This document shows, one piece after another, positions 1 through 11,500 of a DNA stretch of 64,000 bases. The notes beneath the pieces were generated by a model that ran no database searches, was not told the origin of the DNA, and saw nothing but the letters and a program-made list of their open reading frames with translations. Source of the stretch: Grammothele lineata (taxonomy: Eukaryota > Basidiomycota > Agaricomycetes > Polyporales > Polyporaceae); contig NDFF03000323.1 of assembly GCA_002150815.3 (NCBI GenBank), forward strand, positions 114,205 to 178,204, written 5' to 3'. How positions within the stretch are numbered: position 1 is the stretch's first letter; each line of letters begins with the position of its first letter. A program made the position numbers and the translations under genes.

Positions 1-2284
1 GAAGGGATATGAAAGGAAAGGAACAAGGAAGAGGTGACGTCGGGACTGAAGAGGCGCCCGGCCCGCGGTCGATCGTGAACAGAAATGGACAAGAGCGTGC
101 CTGCACGGGGACGAAGAAAAAAAGTCGAGTCCGCTCCTCATTTCGCGCGATCTTATAGCCCTCTCCGGACGTACCGTAAGCAGCTCTAAGCCGTCCGGAT
201 CACTGTGTCCTTCGGCTATCTGTTGTGCACAAATGATTTTCGGTGGCTGAGAAGAAGGCCTCGTCTGCGCTGGCGACGTCTCTCGTGAGTACCGTAGAGG
301 CTGCAAGGTCCGGGCAGAAAGGACGACGACATAGGAGAGCGGTCGTCGGTGGCGGCGCCAACGCCCCGCATGTCTCACAGGGTTGTTCGACATCGGACGC
401 TCCACCGCCCCAGCTTGCGTCATAGCGACTCGGACGACCATCTGAGATGCCTTCCGCACTTGGCAAAGCGCAGCACCGCGTTTCCGGATCGGCAGATCCC
501 GATATCCCCACTCGGCCACATCTCCAACTTTGACGCGCTCCTCCTCCACTGTCCCCTGTGTCCCGTCTTTATCCTCGTCATGTTGGTGTTTCTTCAGCTC
601 GGCGTACGCACGTCCACCACTTGACAGAAAATACTGGCTCCCTCGGACGTCTGTCGCCCGGAAGGCATCGAATGCTCGGGATGAACCGCAGCCGCGTTGA
701 TCATCCCACGGATAATGATGTATGCAGCCGCAACCTCCGTCGGAGAGACTGCCCTCCCGGGCTGGCACTCTCGTTCTGCACGACTCGGACACATGGTCGC
801 CACAAAGCGCTGCACAGATCACAGACCTACCGTTCTTTCTGCTGTTCCTCGGTGCGACATGCCTATCCGAACGCGCCGTTGCTTGGTGAGACATACGAGC
901 CATCATCCTCTGATGCTCATTGGCAGCGCATAACGAAAACATTCACACCCACATACAAGCCATCCGCTTCCATCAAGCACGATGCACGCTACAAAATTCA
1001 TATGTAATAGCATGAGGAACAGAGAACGCGAACATCGCCACTAGCTCGACGTTCCGAGATCCGAACCGGGCGAATTAAGGCGGGGCAAAAAGTCCGACGC
1101 TCTCGTCATTCCCTGCTACCGCCCGATCAAGTCGACATATCGTGGCCGCGAACGGCGTTCCCTGCAAGACTAGTTTCAACAGCAATAGAGCAAATTTCCT
1201 CTCTGAATGCATATGTAGCGTCCTTGCCAGAAATGATGTCATTTTACGCAAGTGGAAGGTTGGCACGTTGATTGAAGGTCTGCGTCGGATGACGGCGGTT
1301 ACCGACGCCGAGTGCAAATGTTGTTCATTCCTAGTTCAATACCAGCGTGTTCATCGGAAATCGGGGGCGGTCGACGAGGATCGCTCACCAATATCTTCGA
1401 CGCCTGCGAGCTACCGTAGGAGCCAGTTGAATATAAACGGATGATTCTGCGCTTCGAGCGTCGAATTCATGCCTACAGCTCATCCAGAGAGGTAGGGGAA
1501 TTTTTGGGGTACTGGCAAGAACAGTCTTGTCGAGCTGGAAGTGAGAAGCTCGAGGATGACGCTAAGAACGGAATGAGAGTTAGTAGAAGCAGATCTAGAA
1601 TCGCAGCTATCGGGGTCCAACTATCCCCATGGACTCCCTGTAGACGGCAGCGCACTCTAGATCTCAAGAGTGAGAGGGAGGTAAACGGATGTCCAACACG
1701 GGAAATGATGGGCAGCGAAGCAATGGTCGGAGGAGGAGGAGTCAGGCGATCTCGATTCTCGACGACCACGGAAACTTCAAGATGGGCGTTACGATGATGG
1801 GCCAACGCGATCACATGCTTTTGGCGTGACGGCGTGAGAGAGACGCCGATGACGTACTTCGGGCCTGTTGAACAGCGCCGGCTCTTTGGCACATTCGATC
1901 GCCGCATACACTTGGCTAACCTCACCCGTCCCACTAGTTGCGCGTGTCTGACAATAACCAGAACAGTATATGCTATGATGGATCACTTCCTTAGGGGCCG
2001 ATGCGTACGTGTCCCAATGCATGTGGGGCCTCTACCGTCGCGATTCGGTTCATGCTCACTTCACTCCAGTAGACTGTCAGCCTCCGTGTGTGCAGTCCCG
2101 ATGCGCTATTGGGTGACGTTCTCCGTCCCGTGGAAGCCGAATGTCAGCCTCTGAGGAGGCTGCCTAGCATATATCCTCGCGTTCTTTGTCATCTTCTCCT
2201 CGTCCACCTTGCTATCTTCCTTCTACCTTCTCAGTGCTTTCGCATCGCTCTCACATCGCTATCAACTCGCTCTGCCGCTTTACG
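1..2284. other. Gene-free stretch upstream of the kinase
   Basis: I see no open frame here that reads like a conserved protein. The open frames are short, Arg/Ser/Cys-rich and mutually overlapping, as expected by chance in GC-rich DNA. A TATA-like CATATAT lies near 2169-2174, about 115 bp before the kinase start, followed by the CT-rich leader usual for fungal promoters. Confidence 0.5.
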
Positions 2285-4835
2285 ATGCTCTTCAACAAGA
2301 TTCCTTCTTTCATTCGCAAAAACAAGGCTGGCCTGGCCGCCGGGAACACTCCCGCTGCTGCTGGCGTTGCCGGCTACAAGGACAACTTGGTGCGTGCCAC
2401 GCCGTTTGACGTCTGTTAATTGCATAACCTCACTGACTCTTATACAGAACGTTGAGGCTGTCCAAGTCGTCGCCGACGCAAGCAAGCAAGTTCCCGCGGG
2501 AGCCGACGTGCACGTAAGGATGATGTTCAACGCGGACGGGGAGATGGTACGCCTGTCGGCCTCCATTACTCTGGACAATGCTTATCCCCCAAGCAGCTCG
2601 TCTGCCAGTTCCAGAACATCGGGGACTCGTCACCAAGGACGCAATTAGCGCCCCAATCGCCCCTCATTCCTTTCGGCAGTCCGCTTGCCCCGACCAAAAA
2701 CCTCGACGTCGCCGACTTCAAGCTCGCTGCGGCCTCCCGGATCGCCCCTTCCCCAGCGCTCCCCGCCATCACCCCCGCCGACCTCCTGCCGTACGAGCTC
2801 ATCGGCAACGGCGCTCAGGGCTCGGTGTCGCTCGTGCAGTACTTGCCCAACGGCCGTTTCTACGCGCTCAAGACCATCCCCAAGAGCACCGTGGGCGGGA
2901 ACAACGCTCCAGATGTCTTCCAGGAGCAGGCGATCTTGAAGGAGTTGGATGGGAGCCGCTTCCACCCGCGGCTTCGCGGTAGCTTCGAGGACGACCGCAA
3001 CTTTTACCTTATGACTGTGCGTATCCTTAGATGGACTTATGGTGACTGGCGCTGACTTCGTACCAGGATTATTGTGCCGGGAACGACCTTAGAACAAAAT
3101 TAATGAGCAGCGGAGGTAGCTTCGAGCCCGCGCGGGTCAAGAACTATGCGGCGCAGCTGGTAAGTCGACTCGTCATCGCACTCCCCTTCTCCGAGGCTGA
3201 CTGTATGCGCAGGTGCTCGCGGTCGAAGAGCTCCACAAGCGCCGCATCCTCCACCGCGACATCAAGCCGGCCAACATCCTCTTCACGCGCGAGGGCAACC
3301 TCATGCTCGCCGACTTCGGCCTCGCCCGCGCGTTCGGGCGCACCACCGAGCAGCACCCGTGGAAGCTCAACAAGGAGTGGTCGGGCAGCGTCTGCCGGCC
3401 CCAGGTCGGCTTCGACTCGGAGACGCCGCTGGACGTCGACCTCACGAAGAGGGGTTGTGGGACGCTGGGGTATATGTCCCCCGAGATGATCCGCGCGTGC
3501 CCGTACTCTACCCCGTCGGACGTCTGGGCCATCGGTGTGGTCGTGTTCGAGATGCAGCACGGAAAGGTGCGTCACCTTCGGTGGCCTCGATCGCGGCGTG
3601 CATGGCTCACTACTGGAGCAGCTGCCGTTTGGGATTTCGTACACCAAGGGCAACGCCCACGATATCTACGAGCTTATGATGAACCAGCCTATTGGTTTCG
3701 ACGAGGACATCGACGCGTCCCTTCGCCAGCTGCTCACCAAGGTTCGTATCTGTTCTTACGCATACAATACTTGTCTAACGTGTCCACAGATGCTGGAAAG
3801 AGACCCCTCGCGTCGCGCTTCGCTTGCTGAAGTCAAGAGCCACCCGTGGTTTTCCACTGTGTACGTACACTTCTGGGCTGACTGCATGAACTCTGCTGAC
3901 ACCTTCACGCTCAGCGATTGGAAGCTGCTCGCTGCCCGCCGGCCCCCAGTGCCCCTTACGCCTAACGATGCCTTCTACCCGGTACGTCACCTTCTCCCGC
4001 TGGGTTCATCTTCAGGCGCTCATACAGCCATTAGAAAAAGGACGCCAAGACAGTCACTGATAGTTTCGGTACGCCCTACCCCACGGACGAGGCGCCCCAC
4101 TGGTGGTACCAGTGGACGTCGCCCTCCCTTCGCCCTCGTATTGTTCAGGACAAGCCCAAGGGTGCTCTTCGCCGCCTGGCCACCCTCTTCCAGGCGCCGA
4201 AGAAGCCCGAGCCCCCCGTCGCCGCGCCGACCGCTCCGCGCTCACCGAGCCACGTCCCCGCTGCACTCGCTGCTGCATTCTTCCTTACCGCCCGCCCCCC
4301 AACGCTCCCCCAGGCTCCCCCCAGCCCGCCGATTAGCCACGACGACCACCTCAAGAAGGACTCCTCGACACTGTGCCCCTCCCCTTCGCCCTCCTCCGCC
4401 ACCGCCGTCAACGGCGGCTCGCCCCTTCTCCTCCTCCCAGCTACGCCTTCCAGCACCTCCTCCCCCACCCTCGCCGTGCCTCAGCTCGCCGCACCTATTC
4501 GCCCCAGTTCTTCCCTGGAGACCCCGTTCGCTATCTTGCATATGCAAGAAGGCCCCGACGGTCCCGCCGCACGTCGGCATTCGGCTGGCAGCTCCGCGTC
4601 TTCCGCGGAGTTCGCCTCGGTCTCGCTCTTCAGCGAGCCCCGGATGTCCACGGGCGGGCCCGTCGGTGGCGGGCCTCTAGGACGGGCGTGGCGCCGCGTG
4701 CCCCTCAAGTACGAGGCACCTCAAGGCGCGAGGGAAGTTCCGTCCTGGGTTCGGCGCGCATGGATGGCCGTTAGGGGCGTTCATGTCGTGCTCCCCCGGG
4801 ACGGCGGGATGAGAAAGCTGGACTTGCTGGTGTGA
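2285..4835 (+). CDS. Serine/threonine protein kinase (AGC-like)
   Basis: A predicted cytosolic protein kinase of 709 residues that transfers phosphate from ATP to Ser/Thr; its substrate is unknown. Exons: 2285-2389, 2448-2546, 2597-3016, 3067-3159, 3213-3566, 3622-3741, 3790-3860, 3915-3981, 4035-4835; all phases agree. Visible motifs are the glycine-rich loop IGNGAQGSV, the ATP lysine in YALK, the catalytic loop HRDIKPANIL, ADFGLAR, and the P+1 motif MSPEM. About 45 residues sit between DFG and SPE, an extended activation segment. After the kinase lobe, roughly 260 residues are rich in Pro, Ser and Ala. I see no clear AGC hydrophobic motif. The start MLFNKIP is the first ATG that joins in frame after the CT-rich leader; an upstream in-frame ATG at 2186 is possible. 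Family placement as AGC-like rests on motif style and could be wrong; kinase identity is firm. Confidence 0.9.
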
Positions 4836-5630
4836 GAGAGAGGGCCGATGCCCCCCCCGAGACGACGATGTGCGGGGCTAGGCTGGCGTTGTGGGTTCGT
4901 ATGGTGGCAAGTGTTCGAGTCCTGTGGTTCGCTCGTGGCTCGCTCGTTCGGCGGAACGGGGTGCGCCCCGGGGACCGGGCTGCGGTGAGAAGATGTGCGG
5001 TGGTTAGTGGTACGCATTATGGTGACGTCTCCCGCGGAGCGTCTGGCACGACGACGCGCCTCAACGCGGCAAGCGGCACATCCTATGGCGACACGTCCAT
5101 CGATAGCGAACGGCTTTTCTTAGGCGACACCTCTACTGGCGGCACCTCCTGTGGCAACCCGTCCGACGGTCACGGGCTGTACGTCCGAAAAAGCAGTGGC
5201 AAGTCCTATCTGGATGAACGGCACGTTCTAGCAAAACTGGCACTTTCAACCCACCGGCATGTTCTTTGGCGGCACACAGCACTTCTAGATTCGATCCGAT
5301 ATAATGTGGAAAACCCGACGGTGGCGATCGGCAAGCGACTGGCGCAGACTCCTTCATGTCCTACGGCAACACGTCGACCATCGGCAGCGACATCTCTAGA
5401 TCTCGCGGCGACTCAGCCCGCGGCAGCACGATCTCCAGCCGCGGGTGACACGTCCTACTGCGACAGCTCCAACGGCGGCCAAGGCACGTCCTAGCAAGCC
5501 TGGCAGCCCATCAAGCTGCATCTCCTCAGTCTCCAGCCAAAACGGACGCTTCCTACGATCTCAGGTGGCAACTCCTACGACGCTCGGCAACTTGCGGCCG
5601 ACGCTGAGTCTCTACGTCCTCTGGGATCCC
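4836..5630. repeat. Decayed minisatellite, core like GGC-ACATCCTATGGC-ACACGTCC
   Basis: Imperfect copies of a short unit recur, for example near 5069-5092, 5123-5164, 5356-5400 and 5444-5494. In the plus frame they read as variants of G-T-S-Y-G-D-T-S. Copies are irregularly spaced and diverged. The frame stays open from 4832 to 5494, but I see no domain or plausible start, so I treat it as decayed repeat and not as a gene. Confidence 0.45.
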
Positions 5631-5989
5631 GGCCATGGCAAACAAGCGCTCCGTGCTCCTCCGCTCAACAAAAAAAATCTTCGCCTTCTTTCAGACCTTT
5701 TGTGGCTTCGACTCTTCGCTCCGGCTTGGCCTCGGACCTTTCATCTTCTCTGTCTCTGGTGGTCTCGGCCTCGATTCCGGGATCGAACTCGGACTGTACT
5801 TGTATCCGGACTTGTATTTGTATCCCCACCGCTACTTCCCGGCGTACGTCTCTCTTCCCCGGGTCTCGATCTTCATATACTCTCCATTTAATGGGCTTCT
5901 AGTCGTCTACCACCTTTAATGGGTTATTTAGTCACGCGTTCCGCTTCATTTTATTATACTATAGTCTTTCTGTTTTGGTTCAGCCCCTC

Positions 5990-6187
5990 CCCCCTCGTTA
6001 ATACCTCTCGGGTCATAGGATCTACCTATGGTCTCGCGATCCCCTTGTATATTGCTCTACGTACGTTCCGGTTTACTCTTCGTGCTTTAGTTCTTGCTTT
6101 TGTATACCCACTCCCCCTCGCTAATACCTCTCGAGCCGTAGGGTCTACCTACGGTCTCGCGATCCCCCTACATATACCCCATACGTA
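5990..6187. repeat. 123-bp tandem repeat (two copies) with internal hairpin
   Basis: Two diverged copies of a block starting CCTCG(T/C)TAATACCTCTCG and running through a shared GGTCTCGCGATCCCC lie 123 bp apart. Each holds a hairpin with a 5-nt loop: 6014-6030 (CATAGG/CCTATG) and 6136-6154 (CCGTAGG/CCTACGG). AT-rich flanks and no coding potential suggest a piece of an old repeat element. It ends about 45 bp before the stop of the minus-strand F-box gene. Confidence 0.6.
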
Positions 6188-6232
6188 CTTTACTATACAT
6201 AGGTTCCTATACTGTACCATAATTGGATTGCT

Positions 6233-7063
6233 TCAGGCTCGTAACACAACGTTCGAATCCATCGCGCGTCGAAGATGCCCGACACAAAGCCTGTATACAG
6301 TAGCAGAGGGGACGAACGTCGCCGCAAGTTGAATATCCGGAGGCGAGGAAGGCTCGGCGAACAGGCGCGGGAGGATCACCGCTGCCTCTTCTGAGATTCC
6401 GTTCTCGTCTAGATTTAGCCAGGCAGTGCGCACGATCGGGCCAGAGGCTCGGGGAGTCGTGTGATGATGGGAGGCGGGGTTGGGGAGGATGGCCCAGCGG
6501 GGGAGAAGGGGTCGCCAGTATTCGAATTTGAAGGTGTCGACGCGGTCAAAGAGCGTGAGGAGGACCAGGGTGTCGGCAAAGGCGTACTCCTCTCCTCGGC
6601 TGCTCCTGCAGTCGAGGAGGAAGAGCTTCTCAAGAGTGAAAGGTGAAGCGCGACCGGGTTGGGACACGTTGATGGTTGGAAGCGACTTCGGACCGCCGAG
6701 AGAGATGTCGTCGAGCTGGAGGTGAGAAATGAATGGAGCGAGGGTCAGAATCGTGGATAGCAGATGTAGCTCCAAGGTAGCGATTGGCAAGTTCCAGTTT
6801 CCCCCACGGAAAGTGTAGGCACCGCGTTCCCCAAACCCGAGGTGGAGAAAGCGGATGTATGAAGCTGGGGCAGGATGTGCAGCAAGGAAGTCGACAAGCT
6901 CTGTGAATGCGTTCTCCGGGCGCGACCGAACTCGGATGTAGCGGAAGAGATGGGTATGGGCTGGGCGGCGCCAGGAAGAACTGACCAGAGCACAAGAGGC
7001 AAGGGTGTGCTTGTCATTGTAGCAGTGCCCCGCGATAAGGTAGACAATGTCTTCAGACAACAT
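6233..7063 (-). CDS. F-box domain protein, possibly C-terminally truncated
   Basis: A single-exon frame of 276 residues. The N-terminus (LSEDIVYLIAGHCYND, then a CALVSSSWRRPAHTHLFR segment) matches the basidiomycete F-box pattern, in which the F-box would bind Skp1 and present substrates to an SCF ubiquitin ligase. The remainder has leucine-rich stretches such as LHLLSTILTLAPFISHLQLDD, typical of the substrate-facing half of these proteins. Family members are commonly 350-550 residues, so this one is short, and its 3' end runs into the 123-bp repeat, which suggests the original C-terminus was lost. Substrate unknown. Upstream, it is divergent from the F-box-like gene at 7530. The start is the first Met of the frame, directly before the F-box. 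Confidence 0.7.
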   Translation of the reverse strand: MLSEDIVYLIAGHCYNDKHTLASCALVSSSWRRPAHTHLFRYIRVRSRPENAFTELVDFLAAHPAPASYIRFLHLGFGERGAYTFRGGNWNLPIATLELHLLSTILTLAPFISHLQLDDISLGGPKSLPTINVSQPGRASPFTLEKLFLLDCRSSRGEEYAFADTLVLLTLFDRVDTFKFEYWRPLLPRWAILPNPASHHHTTPRASGPIVRTAWLNLDENGISEEAAVILPRLFAEPSSPPDIQLAATFVPSATVYRLCVGHLRRAMDSNVVLRA

Positions 7064-7529
7064 GATATCAGCGGTGGACCTAGTATGAGCCCGGAGTTAA
7101 GTATCGAAGAACAAGCCAGCTTCTCGTGAGAAACGAGTGGGGTCCTCAGAACTTCGTCAGCTAGCGCACAGAGGTAGCTAATCTTCGTGGCGACCCGTTC
7201 TCGTGTGGTGCCCGGCTTTTCTTGCTGTGAGCTTCTGGGGCTACAAGATAAAAGCGGTACTATTGCCGACAAGGAGATGCAAATATTGAAGGAGAGAATA
7301 GGTTGCTTGAGTCACCGATCCACCGATCAATATCCTGGTTGATAGTAACCGTGGGAAGAGTGACCGGATATGTTTGGCATTCTTTGGTGTGTGGCTGCGG
7401 GACTCTGGTCTCTCTTTGACATACAACCTCCCTCCTTCGTCTGTTCCGAACTCGGCCTTCTGCTCTTCTCTCAAGCATTATATCTCGATCGATTTATTAG
7501 TCTCCTCTCGCCTCGTACCGAGCATACGC

Positions 7530-8591
7530 ATGACAAACTCAAACGATGCGCCGTCTCTCCCCATTGAGACTATCGAATATATCGTCCAGCTTGCGTGGAT
7601 CTCCACCACCTCCCCGGACCAGCGCAAGTCCCTCTTCAACGCTCTCTCCAATGCTCACCCTCACCTGCTCAAGATTATCATCAATACTGCGACCAAGTTC
7701 GCCATCTTCGACATCTCAGACCCCCATGACCACGACTTTCCCACATACTACAATGTTATCGTGCCCGCTGCTGCTGCCCTCTACGGACTTCCTCGCGAAT
7801 CGGACGAGCTCCGACGCCTCCTCTTCAAGCAATCCCATATCCATTTCCAGGGATACGCGTTCTTGGAGCCGGAAGAGCTGTACCCGGGCCCGTACATGCG
7901 GGCCCGGGGCATCGAACCTTTCCTCAACGTGCTTGTCTCTAGCATCGGAGACTGCACCTACCTCACCGTCGCGCCCGATCCTCGAACACCGAGGCTGTAC
8001 GTGTTTGAGCTCGGGCCTCTCGTCCAGTTCGTCCTCTCCCGTCTCCCATCCCTCCAGAGCCTCTACCTCGGGTATCAATGGAAAACCTCCAACCTGTCAT
8101 TGCAGAGCTCGCTGCCTTCTGTGCGTTTCCTGCGTTTCCGCCACTTCCCTCCATGTGAGTGTGCGGAGGGTCCCTCACAAGAGAACACAGGTTCGCAGGG
8201 GGAAACGCGCCACTCGTGTGTGCCGGCGATGCTCCCCACGCTGTTCCCCGCGCTCGCGCACCTCCATCTCGATAGCCCAGTCCCGCTTGCCCGCGTCCAC
8301 GTAGCGCAAACGCTCGATCTTGATACTCTCACCCTCGAAGCCCCGCCTGGTCACCCATCGGACGTTAGAAGCGGTCTGCCAAGCAGTTCCGTCGTGCAAT
8401 ATACGATTCCTGAAGCGCTGTCGGCCGGGTTCATGCGCTGGCCCCGTCAGGAAGAGGATACCGTGCCTCGGAAGATCGTCGTGCACACCACGATGGAGGA
8501 TCCGGAGGGCTGGGAGGATGTTCGCGCAGCGTGCGACGAGTACGGGATCACAGTAGTCAAGATCGTGAGCTACTTGCTACCATCTTCCTAA
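7530..8591 (+). CDS. F-box-like hypothetical protein
   Basis: A single-exon frame of 353 residues. I chose the ATG at 7530 (MTNSNDAPSLPIETIEYIVQ) because the 52 codons before it look untranslated and the LPIETIEYIV segment that follows resembles the first helix of a degenerate F-box. Further on, LVQFVLSRLPSLQSLYLGY and MLPTLFPALAHLHLDSPVP are leucine-rich strand-helix units like those of F-box/LRR proteins. No catalytic motif is seen. Probably a substrate-recruiting subunit of a ubiquitin ligase, but the F-box is weak and the function is inferred. A TATA-like element (TTATAT) is near 7478-7483. Confidence 0.7.
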   Translation: MTNSNDAPSLPIETIEYIVQLAWISTTSPDQRKSLFNALSNAHPHLLKIIINTATKFAIFDISDPHDHDFPTYYNVIVPAAAALYGLPRESDELRRLLFKQSHIHFQGYAFLEPEELYPGPYMRARGIEPFLNVLVSSIGDCTYLTVAPDPRTPRLYVFELGPLVQFVLSRLPSLQSLYLGYQWKTSNLSLQSSLPSVRFLRFRHFPPCECAEGPSQENTGSQGETRHSCVPAMLPTLFPALAHLHLDSPVPLARVHVAQTLDLDTLTLEAPPGHPSDVRSGLPSSSVVQYTIPEALSAGFMRWPRQEEDTVPRKIVVHTTMEDPEGWEDVRAACDEYGITVVKIVSYLLPSS

Positions 8592-11500
8592 TTCGACTAG
8601 TTCAGAGACACTCCGCCATTGCCCGCCACGTTTTCCGACGCCCCGCCCTCCCCCTCATCATCCGTTGTCGCGCCGTTCACGATAACCCCAAGTGCTCTTG
8701 CGGCTCCTCAACCGAAGGCTCGTATTACGACATTCGTGAAACGACTGGCAGAACGGCGGTCGTGGAGGTGAACAAGAAACCCCACCTACCATACTACTGC
8801 TCCTCGTACAAGGAAGTGCGCCCCTCGAAGCGGTGCCATGGATCGCGAACGCGAAACTCGACAACGTTGGAAGTCGAAGGCTTGATCACGGGACTCGTCG
8901 GGCAAACAGGACGGTCAAGAGGCGGTTCCATAGTCTTCGTCCTCTTACTCTCTCGATCTGTCCCACGTGCCCTTCATAGCCTAACGACCTTCGACTGGCC
9001 AGTCCGCCATGCCTGAACGCTGATCTTCCTTGTCGCAAAATGGTATCCAAGGCCTTCGTCTCGTATAGTCTCCAGCCCATTCCCAGCGTGCTCGAGCCGG
9101 CGCCGCAAGTGCGTAGTCTTCCGTCGAACCTTACCGTTTCGCGCCAGGTCCCAGGCTACACTTAGCCGACGTGAGTCGCCTGTCTGTTCTGTGTTCTGCG
9201 CCTACGAGGGTTTACAACCGTTCTCCCGCCGCACGTCCAGGGTGCCCGTGGGGTACCGCGGTCAAATTCGTCCTCCTTTTACATCCGTGCGGGAAGCCTA
9301 TGCAGCCTATTGCTTTTTATTTGAACAGTAGCTATACTTTCATACGATAGCAAATCATAATAATCGCTGGTTATTCGCCACCTTCATTCGCGGCGAATCA
9401 GTGACGCGTCGATATGTACTTCGCAAAAGCCGTCATTGGACGAACAAGCGCACTCCCGTTCACAGACCGTCCTCAAATTCGCACTTGGCACGCGAACGGT
9501 TCTACCTGTCTCACCGTGCGAGCACTCACGTCCTCAATGTCCGATGAATACCCGGATCCGACTCGTTGAACGCGGCAGCCGAGTTGCCAGTGACTCAGGT
9601 GAGCGAATGGCGATTATTATCAGTACCCCCGAGCACGCTGTGGATTGCTGATTTCCAACATATGCGCCACCGATTTGACAGATGATCGTGGACGGTGGTT
9701 CTTTCGTTCCTGAGTGAGTTATATTCGGACTGCCGTGATATCCTATCAGACGGCAAACCTGACACTATGACGTCTCTTGCATTCTGTGAGGTTCTATCTC
9801 TGCAGGTGAACGTGGAGGAAAGCATGGCGTCGTCTCCTTTCCGCAGTCTTTGAAGACGAATCGATGACCAGCGAGGGGATGAGACCGATGAGTACCACGT
9901 GAAATGCCCCACATCGCTCTCTACTGCGTGTTGGAGGATAAATCAAGCAAGCTGCCGGTGAGCGAGCCTTTGACTCGTGGCTTTTGACGATTGAATGCGC
10001 CTCGGAAAGCTGTGCCGCTTTATACTCATATGTATAACGAATGCGGAAGCCAAGAATCCCCAAGTAGACTCAAGCTCAAGCTTGCATACGACCTTGTATG
10101 GACGCGAGGCCACTTAAAGCGCAGCACCCATTATTCATCGTTTGTGCTCCCTCCGCTAGTCGCAATGACGAGTACATCGGATAACAGTACGTCTCGGCTC
10201 ATATATATTTGATCAGCACGCCCAGAGTGAGTGGTGCTATATCACCGGCCCGCTCCTATGGAAGCTGAGGTTAGTGCAATCGTGGGACACTACAGCCGTA
10301 CCCCGCATTCCAACACCTTCGACTCCGTTCTTCTGTTCCCATAACGCTACCTAGCGCTCGGGGGTGCACGCCGAATAGAGAGGTCTGAGCTCCCAGAATT
10401 ACGATACTATCCGAGAGATAGGGGCCCGCAGCGGTGCCACCGACGCGGCTGAGAGTCAGCTGAGCCTCGCGAGACCCAGTGGTGCCGCTCGCGTTGACAG
10501 TATCCCCAGAATCAAGTCCTTTTTGAGGCGTTGGGTATGCGACGTGACCAACGGAGGTATCAGGGACGTGGCCGCTGGAGGCGACTCGGAAATGGATAGG
10601 AATATACTGGAGGACCACGGGTACATTTGTGTGCTGAGAAGGGGTCGCGTAGCGATGATGTACGTACATTTTTCGTTCTAGGCATCCGTTTCGCGCGTGA
10701 ATTGGGTCTGTTGACTGAATGGTTTGTGTGGGGCGGATGCGGGGTAGTGTGGGGAAGGCGACGGATGCAGGGTCATGTTCCTGAGGTGAAACGTTGAACG
10801 AGCTCTTCGGGTTAGTATAAAACGGTGTCTCGCCGGGACGCCTGCAGCAACGTGCGGGGCGCCAAGCGCAGCAGTCACGTAATGGCGATGCAACCACTCA
10901 AGCACTTTCAGTGGAAGTCGCCCAGTCGTTACGAGCACTCAATGCATAAGTAGAGGACGAGTCGAAGGTTGCGATCGTTGCGACGCCACCCCCAGGAGAA
11001 GAGGCGCTAATCTGAGATCGGTGATGACTGCCATATCGGGACCGGCACCGTACCCGATGAAATGGATTTGCTAAGATTGGCCCAGCGCAGAATCGACCTG
11101 TCTCGTCACGCGTGATGCCGCTGTGACCACCCAGTCCCGTGCCCGATAAGTTGGGCGCCGAGGCTGTGCCCGCAAAACTAAGAGTTATTGGTCTCGTTGA
11201 GCGGCTTGCACGAACGACGCTAAAGTCAAGCCATTGGTGAGTGCGCGGATTGTCTGACGGTCCACGCAACAAAACTGGCATGATGTAGGTTTAAGATGAA
11301 AGCGATGAGTGGAATCGTGCCGCATTTATCGCCCGCCGCGGCCAAGCCGCGGCGGCCACGCGCAGGGCGACTATATGCACGGGTTCAAAGCTTCAACGAG
11401 ATCCCGCCGCGTACGGGAGCCGTGTCACTCCCCTTATAATCCGTGAGTACTGGTAGAATGATACCTTGAATTCGCAACATCACTAGAGGAAGCTCAACAT

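Noticed and set aside
6240..6265. tRNA-like T-arm sequence GTTCGAATCC
   Set aside because: The flanking bases do not pair as a T stem and no acceptor or anticodon arm can be drawn upstream.
10271..11281. Two adjoining minus-strand open frames as a gene
   Set aside because: No ATG start for the downstream frame, no motif, and no splice sites that join the two convincingly.
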